Of a stretch of 64,000 bases of DNA, positions 1-12,462 are shown in pieces (the first letter of the stretch is position 1; every line of letters begins with the position of its first letter). The notes beneath the pieces are model-generated. The model searched no databases. It was not told the origin of the DNA and saw only the letters and a program-made list of their open reading frames with translations. The DNA is taken from assembly GCA_016801845.1 (NCBI GenBank), contig CM028916.1, positions 14,876,014 to 14,940,013 on the forward strand, given 5' to 3'. This DNA is from Polydactylus sextarius (lineage: Eukaryota; Chordata; Actinopteri; Polynemidae). A program made the position numbers and the translations under genes.

Positions 1-2066
1 CTTCTGGACAGACATCGTACACACAGATTTATTTCAATCACAATTCTTTTTGTCTTTGCGAGTCTTTGCTTGTGATTTACTTGCACATTTGTGGCTGTAA
101 GACAAAGGAGGAAAACTGAGCAGGCATAAAACCATTTGAATAAAACAAAGCATGTTAAGAATGCTGTGTGGACTGCAGAAACAGAGCCATGGATAGAGAA
201 GATTGAGCACATGTTATTTCAGCCCTGTCCTCCCTCAGAGCTCCCAGTCTGTAAAACCTGGTGGGAGGCAAGGGAGGCATGCATTTATATTGGATCAACA
301 TGCTATGATGTTATTTTTCCAGCTCCACTACTTGTGTTTATAATCATACGCGGTCCCTTATGGGGTTCAACTAAAACCATTTTTATTGACTCTGGAGAAG
401 CTTATCTCTGTCTGATGCATTGTTTGTACATAGGGCCACAATCACATCCCAGTGGAAATAAGCAATAATATCAAAACAGAGAACTTGTACCATAGATCTG
501 TTTTTTAATTAGATGGTGTCCGGAGTGAGGTCCTTAAAGCTTAAAGGAGATTTTTAAAAGTGTGCATTTGTTCTGATTTTCACCTCAAATATTACAAGTG
601 GGCTCTGCTATAACCTCATTAAGAACAGCAAGAACAGAGAGGGAATCACTGATGCTGCTTCTGCCGTCCTCTGTAGTATTAATTTAGAGGAGCTTGTTGA
701 ATTTTTCAAGTGTTTGTTTATTTGCAACGAGATAGCCAGAGGATAAGGTAAAAGGACTAACGCATATGAATTTCATGCACTCAGGTCTGCTGTTTGTTAA
801 TGCAATGCATGCTTGTGTGCAGGCACTTACGTGCTCAGGTGCATTAGTTATCAAAATGTGCAGTATTTACACAATGGAAAAAATATTATGTTTTCCTGTG
901 GAGAACAGGGGTTTTGTACAAGTGGGAGGGCTATTTTGGACCTGAAAAGCTCCGTATCGCACAAGCTTATACCTCAAGCGAGAGACTGTGGACAAGTGGT
1001 TGCCAGCTGAAGGAGAAAACATGCACTAAGGGTATGGTCGCACTGCAGCTAAATATGGTAGTCGCTCTAAATCTGGAGTTCACACACAGTTCAGCTATAA
1101 CAGAAGATGACCACCAAATACTGAAAAAGTGAAGTGATTCTTTGAAAATTTCATCTGAATTTTAGTGCATTTGAAATCTACACTACTGAAACTGCATTTG
1201 ACAGCTAGCTGCTGGCAACAGCATAGTTATAGACCTTTTTTTTACACTCGCTCGCTTCCTCTTTGTGGTGTGAGTTATCTTTTTTATTTCCATAGAAGAT
1301 GCGTGTTACTCATAGAGAGGAGATGTAACAGCTGAGCCGAGCGCTTCCTTTCAGCTGAAGTTGCTCCCATTGTGGGCCATTCTGTGCACTGCGACCGATT
1401 GCCACACTTTACACCGAGCACTTTCTTCAAAGTTTGAAAATTTGTCAGGAAGAAAAGTGTATGAAATCGCTGTCGGCTCATCACAGCGTGACGGGTGAAA
1501 TCATACCTTTGGTTGTTTGAGCAATCAAGTCAAACCCCCTAAAAAACGCATCATAAAGCTTTTGTAGACACTATTTTTGGTGTGTACATACATTGCTGTG
1601 GTCAGGGCTGTTAGTAATGAATGAATGCATTAATTCCAGTGACCTGTGTATTCTATCCTACACAGATTTAAACTTACTGTGTGAGGTTGATGGAGCCATC
1701 AATCATTAATAGTCAATATGAATACCAAAGCTCTTCCCTTAGCTCATTAAATTTCCTCAGTCAAGTGAGAGATTTTTAGACTATGACTCAGTTTCACTGA
1801 GAACGAACTGTTAGCTGTTAGTCATCTCTTGGACGTTTGGGGGTGATAACACTGGAGAAACATTTTGATTGAGTATGCAGTTAAATGAACTCAATAGATT
1901 AGCTTAAGAAATCTTATGAGCGGTGAACAAAGAGCTTCTTCATCTGAAAACAATCCTCAACAAAGTATGCTGCGGCTGGCTCGCCAAGAACATAAACTAT
2001 CAGGCTGACATGACATTATTTTATTGCTTCAGTACTAAATAAGCAGCTCCACCACCCCTGTATACG

Positions 2067-2073
<7 letters not shown>

Positions 2074-2099
<26 letters not shown>
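2074..2099. repeat. (AC)13 microsatellite
   Basis: A pure AC run, flanked by further imperfect CA/TA units up to about 2122. Confidence 0.9.
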
Positions 2100-5000
2100 T
2101 CACCCATACACACACATACACCTTGTCTTTTTAACAGGCTGTTATTGGATAAATAGCGGAAAAACAACTGTGGTGAACCCGTTTGAATGTTTCCCCTCTG
2201 TCCTACCAAGAATGTGTTGTCTAGGAGAGCTGAGGTCAAAAGACACAAATAAGGCTTTGTTCTGCATTTACCAGCTTATTCTGTTCACGGCAACTGTAGT
2301 GGGCAACACTGGCGCACATTGTTCCTTTATATCTGTTGAAAGATTGTGTAGTTGATTGCAAGAAAATATTTATTCATGAGCTTTAATGTTTTTAATATTA
2401 ATTCTATTTCTTTTTAATAGTCGCACGTTCTTGTCTGCTGAATTGGAATATATTTAAATTGAGCATTTGGAGTTCTTCATTGACATTAAAACATTTTAAA
2501 TTGATTTATGAAGCGAAGCAGGTTACAGATTGATATGTAGAGGAGATCTTTAGATTTTCAGTGATAGATATTGGATGATACAAGATGGAGTACAATAAAA
2601 CCTTTTGTGTTTGAGAGTGCAGACTCCGTATAAAGTGCATGCAAACATGCAATGCTGCCGTATTTTTACATCAGAACTGTTTTTTCCAGTTATTGACAGT
2701 GTTGAAAACGCGTAAATGAAAGACCTGAGAGATAAGTTCAACATATCATTCCATTATGAAGGTGATTCACCCGCATCTTTGCACCATTTACAACTATTAT
2801 CAGTACATTCTCACAGGAAAACAGTGTGGCCATTGTTGCCTTTAATAGTAGACAAACTTAACGGCCAAAGCTCTCTCACACTGAGCACTTTATGAACGCG
2901 GCCATTGCCGGAATTAAAAGGTGTGTGTGTTTTTGTGTGTGTGTGCGATAATAGGTGTTGGACCCCACTGACAGCTGGAACAACGTTCTGTGAAACTTGG
3001 CCACAGCCTGCGTAGCGTCTATGGTTTCCTCAGCCTATCCTCTGATCCCTGGCCTTCATTTATAGGTCTGTCTGCATTGCACTTGGAAAATGCAATTGCA
3101 CCACCATTGATTTGCGTCTCTTTGAAATAGGGTGGTCCAGACACCGGGAAGATGCATAAGTGTGTGTGTGTGTGTGTTTTCCTACATTTTACTCTTTTCC
3201 TCTATCGTCCTCCATCTCTCTCTATTCCCAAACCTATCTCTTTTTCTTCCATCCACTTCAGTCTCAGTTTGCCATACAGCTGAGACAGTCAGTTCCTTAG
3301 CCGCTTATCGTGCCTTCCACCAGACCACCAAGCGGTCTAAGCATGTGTACACAGGCAGCTGTGCACCACTGTTAAACTCCATTCTGTATGGGATAAGTGG
3401 GGATTGGCATGTTCTCTGCCTGTCAGAGCAGTTTCATCTGCTCAAAAGTGCGACAGCTGGACAGAGATTTTTTCACTTCTCCCATATGAGAAAGACAGAC
3501 AGAAATGAGACATTGAGAGACAGAATGAGAGGAGGGACATAGAGAGTGGGGTAGCCACAGCTTCCTGAATGTGGCTTGGAGCAAAGCAAATGTTGGCACA
3601 TGTGTTATGAGTTAGCGCCGACATAACTGCATTTAAGAGCGGACTAACACATAAAAGATGTGTGGCTGGCTCATCTACTTTCTTCCTTTACTCTTTATGC
3701 TGTAAACACTGAGCAGTAATGGGAGGAAGGACATAAGAAGAGTAATTTATGTGCGGAGGAGAAGCCTGAGATGAGCCCTCCCTCTGGGATTAATGGGAGT
3801 CTCTGTCTCTGTTCACAGGAAATATGAAAGGCCCTTTGTTGGTAAAGGGCTTGCTGCTGCCAGCAAATAACTACCCCCTGTCATATCAAAAATCCCCCAA
3901 CCTCTAAATTCATTGCCTTCTCTGCTGCTCATCCTTCACTCGCTTTTTTTCTATAAGCCTATGTGTTTTCTGTCAAAGTTGCTCATTTAAGATTCCACGC
4001 CGTGCCTGCTGTACAGAGGCCCAGGAGACACTAGCTCGCGTTGTTAGTATTCACTGTCACTTCTAGAGTTCCGGCTATTGGGTGAGCAGAGGGGAGACTG
4101 GGAGGAACAGCGCGATACAGGTGGTGATTCATAGTTTCACCTATGATACTGTGTTGAGTTTTTTTTTTTTACCTCTCATGTTTTTCATGTAACGTTAAAT
4201 TTCAAGAATCGCCATCATATCAGACAGGGAATAGCTACTTTACTGTGGTTAATGTGTGACCAGTGGGCTGTGCTGGTGGTAACGGCTTATTTTTAGTGTC
4301 AGAGCCCGTGTGTGTTGGTGTGCGTGATGTCTAAGCACACCTCCTTAGGCTACGCTAAATAAAGACTAGCCTATCAGGGAGGTGAAATGACTGTTTGGCA
4401 CTACGCCGGCAGTGTGTCTTTCATCAGGTCACACTTTGGTCTTATCACACCTGCGTCTCAAGACAAGAGGGTGACAGCCTGTTGGCAGGTGTTAATTGCT
4501 AAAAAAGGGTCTGAAAGGCAAGGCATGCTGTCATATATTTGTGTAGTATATTGCATTGTCTAGCTGAGCTGACACAGTGATTTCACAGTGCAAAATTACT
4601 TCTTTTTTCAATTTTTTTTTTCATTTGCAGCAAAAATGGGAAGAATGAAGTATTTCACGTACTCATTGTTCTGTCCTATGTCTGTTTTATTAAGCAATTC
4701 AAAAAACTGATTCATGTATTTTTGTTCAGTCATACTGAAAAAAAACATTCTATTCTCTCTGATTTCGCTCTCATTTCAACATGTGGGCTTTAACAAACTT
4801 TACTTTGTACATTGGTAACAAGAGAACCTGTTTACTGGAACATCTCAGTCACACCTGAATAAATCCTGACTGAATGTGTGAAAAAAACAGAGGCTGAATT
4901 CTTTTTTTCAATATAAAATATATATTCTTGCCTCACATTTAAAAAAAATGTTCTAGTTGTTTTAAGCTGTCCATGATAGTTTCAGTTATATTTGCCTTTC

Positions 5001-7604
5001 CTGCCTCAGGACTTTCACAGTGAAAGCAGAGAATCTATTGGCTCCATTGACTTCCTCAGGCTGTCTCCAATGGATTTGACATGGATAACGCAGCACTGTT
5101 TGTTACAAAAGGGAGAGGGGACTTAATAAAAGCAGGAGACCCCCAACTGAAAAAAGAGGGAGGAGGAATGAAATGAAAATGACGGGAACTTAAATGAAGA
5201 AGGCTCAACTTGGCAAAAGCCATGGGTTGTCAGGGGCAACCGAGATCACTCTGTGTAACCTGCCTCCCTCTCACCCTGCTTACAAGACACTCAGCTGAAG
5301 GCTTACTGTATAGTGGGACTGAATATGAGACTGACATTGAAAGGGTGAAACAAAATACACACATTGGATGTCTGCCTTATAAATGATTTATAATTGAGTT
5401 TTCCGGGCTCTGCTTGGGAGTGTAGATGGAGTAGTGCATTAATGAGCTTCATAGTTTCATGTTATGCTATGCTTTAATTGTGATACTGAGGACGCCATTC
5501 ATTTGTTTAATTTACTAGACTGGGAACTGATGTCTGGGCTGGCATGGTAGGGGGAGTTTAATGGCCATCCTCTGGAAAGGATAAGGCTTATTAGGTCTGA
5601 TGGGCCTCCTGTCTCACATAACCTAATGTGGCCATGATAGACAGAGGATTCTGGGTTTGGATACATTGGAACTATAAATCGAAGCATATTCCCAGACCCT
5701 GGACTTTGTAATTGCCCATTAAGAGCCATGTTTGTAGATCGAGAGGCCAGATGTCCCTGATGTGGCTGTGGGTCCAATGTGGCTTTGAAGCAGTGTGCAG
5801 TGAAGGAGGAGGAGTTTAGGATGGACGTTGCCCCCTCATTAAAGTGACCTGCTCACTTCTAGCAAACCATAAAAAATCCCTTTAATGTTCTTACCAGAGA
5901 AGCTCCACAATTTGCCCATGATTCCACAGCCGTAAAAATGAGAATGAGATTCCATACGAATTCTCTGCTGTCGTAGCTCTCAGCACCAGCTGTCTGTCCG
6001 TGTTTAAACCTAACCCTTGGGCGCCACTCCCTCTCAGTTTGGTTTGTTCCATATGTTACATTGATCTTAAAAGCTCGACTCCCACTGGTCTACTTGAGCA
6101 GAAGACCTTAGCCTGATTGAGTGGGACATATGCAAGGACAACATCAAACATTTCAGTATTTGGTGTAAGATCACATGACCCTGGTGATGTTATCCTGATT
6201 GATTTATGATGTAAATGGGGTTTCTCATGTTACAGCTCACCTCATTTATCATCCCCACCCCCTCTGCCATAGTAAATTTACTTAAATGTGTAATTTGGCA
6301 CCACAAAACTGGTTGTCATGAAATGATAATTAAATTTATCCTGGGCACACACTGTCAGGCATTGTGTGTCAGTGTCATACTGTACATGCATGGCAGCACC
6401 CATTCCCCTCTGAACACCCTATCTCTTGTTTGTGTTTAGGCTGTAAACCCCCGTGCACAGCTGCCATCGGGGCATGTCTGGGGGGTTCTGTAATGCCGAT
6501 GACCTCCTAATGTGAATTCCAGTGAGGCAGAAAGGCAAATGTTTGTGCTTCCAGGTCCTCCTGGTATCCCTGGGTCACTACAGCTGTCACGTTATCCCCT
6601 TACTGCACAAACCGTCAGCTCAGAAAGCAACACAATATCTGCTAGCGCCATAGCTTAACATGCCCTAAGATATCTGCTGTGTTTTTGACAGAAGTGTGCA
6701 TACTTAATCATTAGGCTTCCAGCACAATAGCTTTATTTGAGGCTCAAGTACCGACTGGAAAGCAACAACTTTATATTTTGAGGAAGGATTCAGATTTAAT
6801 GCAGCCATGATGCCATGCTTTTTTATTAGTGCTGAATGCACTTTATGTGAACTGCACATTTTTGGATAATGTACACTTTAAATGTTGTTTAGGATGAAAG
6901 GTAATAAAGTCTCTGCTTAGCTACACTTGTTTAGTGTGCAAGACTCACGTTCTCACTATGCCTTTGGTTTTATTGTTTTCTCTTTTTTGTGGAATGTTAT
7001 GGCCTTGTTTGTATGCTGGTCATAATGAGTGCCAATGGAAATCTTATTTACACTAGCTGGCTTTAGGAGTTTTGGCCAGCACAGTGGAAAGTGTCCCCTC
7101 GTTGCCAGTCAGCAGGGACTACAACTGAGCTCTGTTAGTGATGGATGGGTCTTTTAATGTGACAACTGAAAGAAGCCCCATAGTTTCAGCCATAGACCTG
7201 GATACAATAAAAAAAGCCACTAGTGCTTTTACCCCCACCCCTTTTCTCTTTGTTTCACAAGCCTTTTTCCACCTTTTTCTGTTCCATCTCTTCCACAGCT
7301 CTCCTTACAGTCAAAACCTGATATGCACTAGATTGCTTCAGGTTACAGAGCAGGCTGTAAGACTCTTTTGAAACATTAAACTTGGTGAAAAACGGGATGC
7401 AAGTAGAGGTGTTGGTATAGCGAAGGAGGAACATAGCGCCGAGGGAGGACCCTCTCTCTTCTTTGCTGCTAGGCTAAAAGCATTCAGCTCCTGCCCATTG
7501 TGAGTCCTCACTCTAAAGGATTGATGGCGATGATCTTTGACCCCTCTACGCCCACATTATGTAAATGAGTGTACCAAAGAGAGGGATGATACAATTATTT
7601 TCCT

Positions 7605-7628
7605 ACACACACACACACACACACACAC
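7605..7628. repeat. (AC)12 microsatellite
   Basis: A pure AC run in inferred intron 2. A TG/CG-interrupted repeat follows at 7778-7814. Confidence 0.9.
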
Positions 7629-8535
7629 TGATGTTTGCTGGAAATAAAGTGGTTGAACTCAATGTGACGCTTGCTCTAGTTTTTAAGTGTTTTAAGTAAT
7701 TTTATAGGAAAACACAAATTTTCCGGTTGTGTTTTTGTCACACTGCCACCATAACGTTCTGCTTTGCTCTCTTTCTCGTGTGTGTGTGTTTGTGTGTGCG
7801 TGTGCGTGTGTGTGCCCTGAGGCATCAAAACGGCATAAAGAGAAATATAGGAAGATGAACCTGTTGTCATGTAACTAAGCTTCTTCCATGTGTTGTTATG
7901 GCACTGGTTGGGAAGGTAACCAGATCCCGCCCACCCCCAACAGCCCTGTGGTGCCCCCCTCCTAAATGCTGTTATTGTCCCTGTGCACAAAAGATGGGGG
8001 GATGTGTAACACAAGAAGGAGAAACATGCTGAGGTTCATGGACAACGCCCTTTCCCAGAGTATCTCAGTGTATCAACTGACCATTTCTGGTCTTAGAAGT
8101 GTTTCATTTCACACTAAAGAAACAATCTGATTTAATGCCAACTTTATTGTCAGCGTAAATGGCTACAGCATGAATTTTTTAACTAGTATCCATATTCTAG
8201 ATTATGCATGCTTTGTATGAACTGTTGCTGCATCCATGTGGTACGAACCTTGGCTACTTTAGCTGATGTGGGCTGTGGAAATAATGTGATATTAAAGCTG
8301 ACTGTGACTGAAATCATCTGAATATGTGTTCAGTACATGCTTCATATCATGGAGTGTAAAAGAGACCATAGTCTCCAGTGAAGGACTCATTTGTTTTTTA
8401 CCACGTGCTGTGTTTGCTTTAACAAGAACCTGAAAACTGCCTTTTTGTGTACATGGTTAATGAGTGTAAGAGCACCCTGTTTGACACTTAAGTAGTGGAA
8501 GTTGCACTGGACAGTGGTGCTCCATATTTAATGAT

Positions 8536-8543
8536 GTCCCCAT
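8536..8543. repeat. left target-site duplication of the hAT element
   Basis: GTCCCCAT here pairs with GTCCCAAT at 9451-9458. One mismatch suggests an old insertion. Confidence 0.65.
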
Positions 8544-9450
8544 CAAGGTTATTATTATTAACAAAAACAAACAAAATAACGAAAACTAAAATTAAAAAAA
8601 ACATTTCCGTTAACTGAAATAAATAAAAACGACACTTAAGAAAAAAAAGATAACTAACTGAAACTGTATTGCGTGTTTACAAAACTAACTAAAACATACT
8701 GAAATTATAGAAAAAATGTCCTTCGTTTTCGTCTTTGTCAATTTATTCATAAGCCTTTTGGATTTGGATTGAAGTCCATTTGAGAAGCTTGCATAAGACG
8801 GCTAATCGCGAGTACATTGAGCAAGTAGCCTCTCTGATTAGCTCCCCTGAAAGACAATCAACTTAATCAGTCCTGTTGTGGAATGTTTTTTTTTTTTTGA
8901 GTTTGTTCATGTTTTTTTTTAGATTGAGCTCCCTGAGACTCCTGACTGTCAAGAAATGTGACGTGTGCCTCATGAAGCTATAATTTTATTTAAAGAATTT
9001 ATATTCTGATGTTCACGTATGTCTTTAGTCTATTGGCTTTTTTTATTTGTACCGGGCATACTACCTATATCCAACCTTAGAAGCAGTATTAGTCATATTT
9101 TGCACTTAAGGCTGCTATCTTGTAGACTGTAGTGGTTGTTGTGGATGGTTGGTTATTCAAAAGTAACTAAATACATTTTTAAAATTGGATCTTTTGTTGA
9201 GTTTTATTACACAACACTTACTGATCTTTTTGAATCCTGCACCTGACAAATAACCCAAAGTATTAAAAAACAAATACTAAAACTAATGAAAACTGAACTA
9301 AAACTAAGCATTTCGAAAAAAAATGAAAACTAACTAAAACTAACAAACCTGCTCTAAAAACTAATTAAAACTAACTAAATTAGAGGAAAAAAATGTCAAA
9401 ACGAAATAAAACTAAACTATAATGAAAAATCCAAAACTATTATAATCTTG
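8544..9450. mobile_element. non-autonomous hAT-type DNA transposon (907 bp)
   Basis: The ends are imperfect terminal inverted repeats: CAAGGTTATTATTATT on the left, and CAAGATTATAATAG when the right end is reverse-complemented. It is flanked by 8 bp direct repeats, GTCCCCAT at 8536-8543 and GTCCCAAT at 9451-9458 (7 of 8 equal), both fitting the hAT target pattern nTnnnnAn. Both arms carry many copies of AACTAAAACT-like subterminal motifs in the same orientation, as expected of hAT transposase-binding arrays. No transposase frame is present inside. The family name is not known to me. Confidence 0.7.
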
Positions 9451-12435
9451 GTCCCAATTACAAACTTTTCTTGCTTTTTATGATTTTTGCTTAGTAAAGT
9501 GATGTACATTGACATGAAATAATGGAACAACAGGATAATGCATCTGAAAAAAGGATGTCCTTCAAACCACCACTATTTCTGAACACATCTGGGAGTTGGT
9601 GTAAATTTTTGACACTGACACTGTAAATTTTTCCATAGACAAGGGTTTCCCGTACAGACTAAAAATAAACGTTGATAGCTGTGTTTAATTTAAGTCACTT
9701 TTGTTTTATTTAAATAACTCCCACCGGTGCAATGTTTTTAGAGATGGATAAAGTATCCGTACTGTAGCACTCCATTACAGAGCCGAGTCCTTGATTTTTG
9801 AATGGTTAGGACAATGTCAGTGCTGTTTTTAATTTAATTTAATTTTTTCAAATTTAAAGCAGTCGCTGCATCACACTACAACTTTTCGCCAAGTAGTTTT
9901 TTTTTCTCTCTTTTGAATTGTGTTTTTGAATCATGTGGCCGCACAAGTACAGTGTCAGCATTTCTACATGTCAGCCCTCATTTTATGACGTGTTTTTCAG
10001 TGTTTTTAATTAACCCAGCATTTGCAAAAGCATGGGACCTTTGCTTGTATTTAAATCAGTATGACTCTGATGCATTTGATTCAAACCATATGTTGAAAGG
10101 GCTTAAAGAGGTTCCACAGCATCAACAGACACAGCTGGCCAGCAGTCTGTGATCTCATAGCATGCCATGTTTGCCATATTTGGCCGCGCTCTTCAGCCCT
10201 GCCGGAGTCTTACCTCGGCTAAATAATTATTTGCCCTCAGATGCCAAATCGCATGCTGACGAATAACCTTCAAAGGCGGTCAGAGTCATGCTTTCCTGAA
10301 AAGACAATAAGAGCTGATGAATCATATATTGTGGTGAGTTAGGGCTCCACAAGTTCAGTGATGACGTCACACAGTGGGTAAGCATGTAAGCTGAATGGTA
10401 TTTATGGGTACTGTGTTCGGGCGCTTTGGAGGCACATCTCTTTGACACTCACATATAGTGTTAGCATGAGAATTACAGTCTGCATTGGCAGTGAGGTGGC
10501 CGCAGACAGTGAGTTACAGCCAAACTGCCCCTCAGCACTGATCATTAACACTTCTAACACACTGGGATATTAAAGTTTGTTTTACTGCTCCCATCAACAA
10601 CCATGCAGGGCTATAGACATGTGTTATTGAATTCATATAATGTGAGTTATTAGGCCGTACATCTTGAGTGTCCATGTATATTGCCATATCTGTCCTGTGT
10701 GGTCCTAGAGGAAATAGAGTAGCAGAGGAGATCATGTTGGTTAATAAGCAGCTGTGCCATACCCTGACCACAGAAAATATGAACAAAAATAAAAGGTTAT
10801 ATTATTATTATTTATTACCACCTCTGCCTGTCTGAGTCCCTACATTCATCTGAACATGGTCACACACCTGGTGCAGATAGTCTTGGTTCAAAACAATAAA
10901 TAATGAGGTTGCTTTTAGCACAGAGTTTTATCATCCAATGAAAGTAATGAGATTAAGCTAGTAAAAAAACATAATTCCTGTGCCCACTTCAGTGAATCAG
11001 AGGCATGTGGATGAGTGGAGAGAGCAGGCTCAGATGAGAAGCACTGTGAGTAATAAAACCCGCCACAGACCAAAATGATGCATTCCCCTTCTTTCCTCTT
11101 GGTCTGCTCATGCACTTTAAAAAAAAAGGATCAATTCCAGTCTCAGGAATTGCTATTCTTGTACCTGCAGGCCTAGCAGAGGAGTTTTCAAGAACATAGG
11201 ACCCCACCTGGAACAATTTAATCCTCTAAGTATTTCCAACAAAGAAGCAGTGCTGTATCATGTGCCCGCCAGACAGTTTTTGCCAACTTCACCAAACTTT
11301 ACCCAGAAATGAAAAAGCTGATAAATGTCTATCAAAACCAAGATTACATTCCCTTTATTAGGTTAGTTGTAGCTTTTTCTTGTTACCACTGTATGTAAGC
11401 TGTAACAAAGAAAAATCTTCTCAGCTGTGTGTGTAAGAAAGTCTTACTGCCACTTTTCAAACACAACGTCTTATTGTGGGATTAATTCTGAATAATGCTA
11501 GGAATCAACTTGTCTGTACTTATGTATATGAGATGGAAGAAAGCAAGAAAAACAGGGCGGCACATCAGGAATTGGGTGGTGGATTAGGATGCAACAGTGT
11601 AGTTTGATGTTTAATCACTCCTTATGCGTAAGCTGTTCTAAGGGGATAGAGAGGCTTTTCAGTAAGCTTTAATGGCAGTGGGACGTCTTCCTGGTGAATC
11701 TTGTCTCTGTTGGCATAACACACTGTGAACCTGCAGTTTTTATTTGCATGAGAAGTTCCAGTGAGGCAGAAAGATAGGACAGCATAGGCCAAACATAGCA
11801 CCTAACTTCTCTCCCTTTCATCTGTCTCTATCACTTTTTCTCCAGGTTGGTTAGGGTGACTCAGGTGGAGGCGTTACGATTGCTTGCATTTTTCAAGCTT
11901 AAAAGCCCACTTCACAACTGTGTAGATGTGCTGTCAGGCCTGCCCTGAAAGCATTGTGCAATTGGACAACAATTACCTTGCTTAATAACCGAAAATTGAA
12001 AACCGAAAAATTGAAAATACAGAAAGAGACAAATGGAAATGATAGGAAAACAGCACGTCATGCTCTATAAAACCTAGGCGCACAATATAAACACCACCGA
12101 TTGTTTCATTGAGATGCACACAGAAACCGCACATCAGCACCAGAAGCTGTCTACAGTGACTCACATGTTTGTGCCACCTGCTTGTTTGTGCCACCACTGC
12201 TGATGTTAGTGTGACCCTGATGAACAGTGCTATCACTGCGAGGCGAACATATTCCCCCGAGTCCGAGTGTTAAAAACCCAAGGTCTGGAAACATTTCCGC
12301 AGGTGGCCATTCCAAGCAGACACAGATTTGTACATGGCCATGCTTGTGGTTTGGTGTTATACTGGAGACAAACTGAGGACAGATGTGTTTGGAGTCATTT
12401 TCACCCCCCTTGTCCTACTCCCCTATGATCCTCTA

Positions 12436-12462
12436 CTCCCTCCCTCCCTCCCCCTCCCTCCC
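12436..12462 (-). repeat. CCCT tandem tract; G-quadruplex motif on the minus strand
   Basis: Successive CCC and CCCCC blocks separated by single T bases give, on the minus strand, six G-runs of three or more with one-base loops. This fits the G3+N1-7 quadruplex rule. It may also be just a simple pyrimidine repeat. Confidence 0.7.

Larger units (their letters stand above)
1..8543 (+). other. non-coding, inferred cdh2 intron 2 (first part)
   Basis: No exon-like coding stretch of any known family was seen on either strand. The 60-136 codon open frames here have no domain and often read through CA or pyrimidine repeats. It contains CA/TG microsatellites near 2074, 2920, 3160, 7605 and 7780. Assignment to intron 2 rests on exon 3 at 25160 entering in phase 1 and on vertebrate cdh2 having a large intron 2. 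Confidence 0.6.

Noticed and set aside
3132..3542. 136-codon forward open frame in intron 2
   Set aside because: It begins inside a TG repeat and pyrimidine-rich sequence; the Cys-Val and Ser-Leu-Phe runs are repeat translation, and no homologue is recognised.
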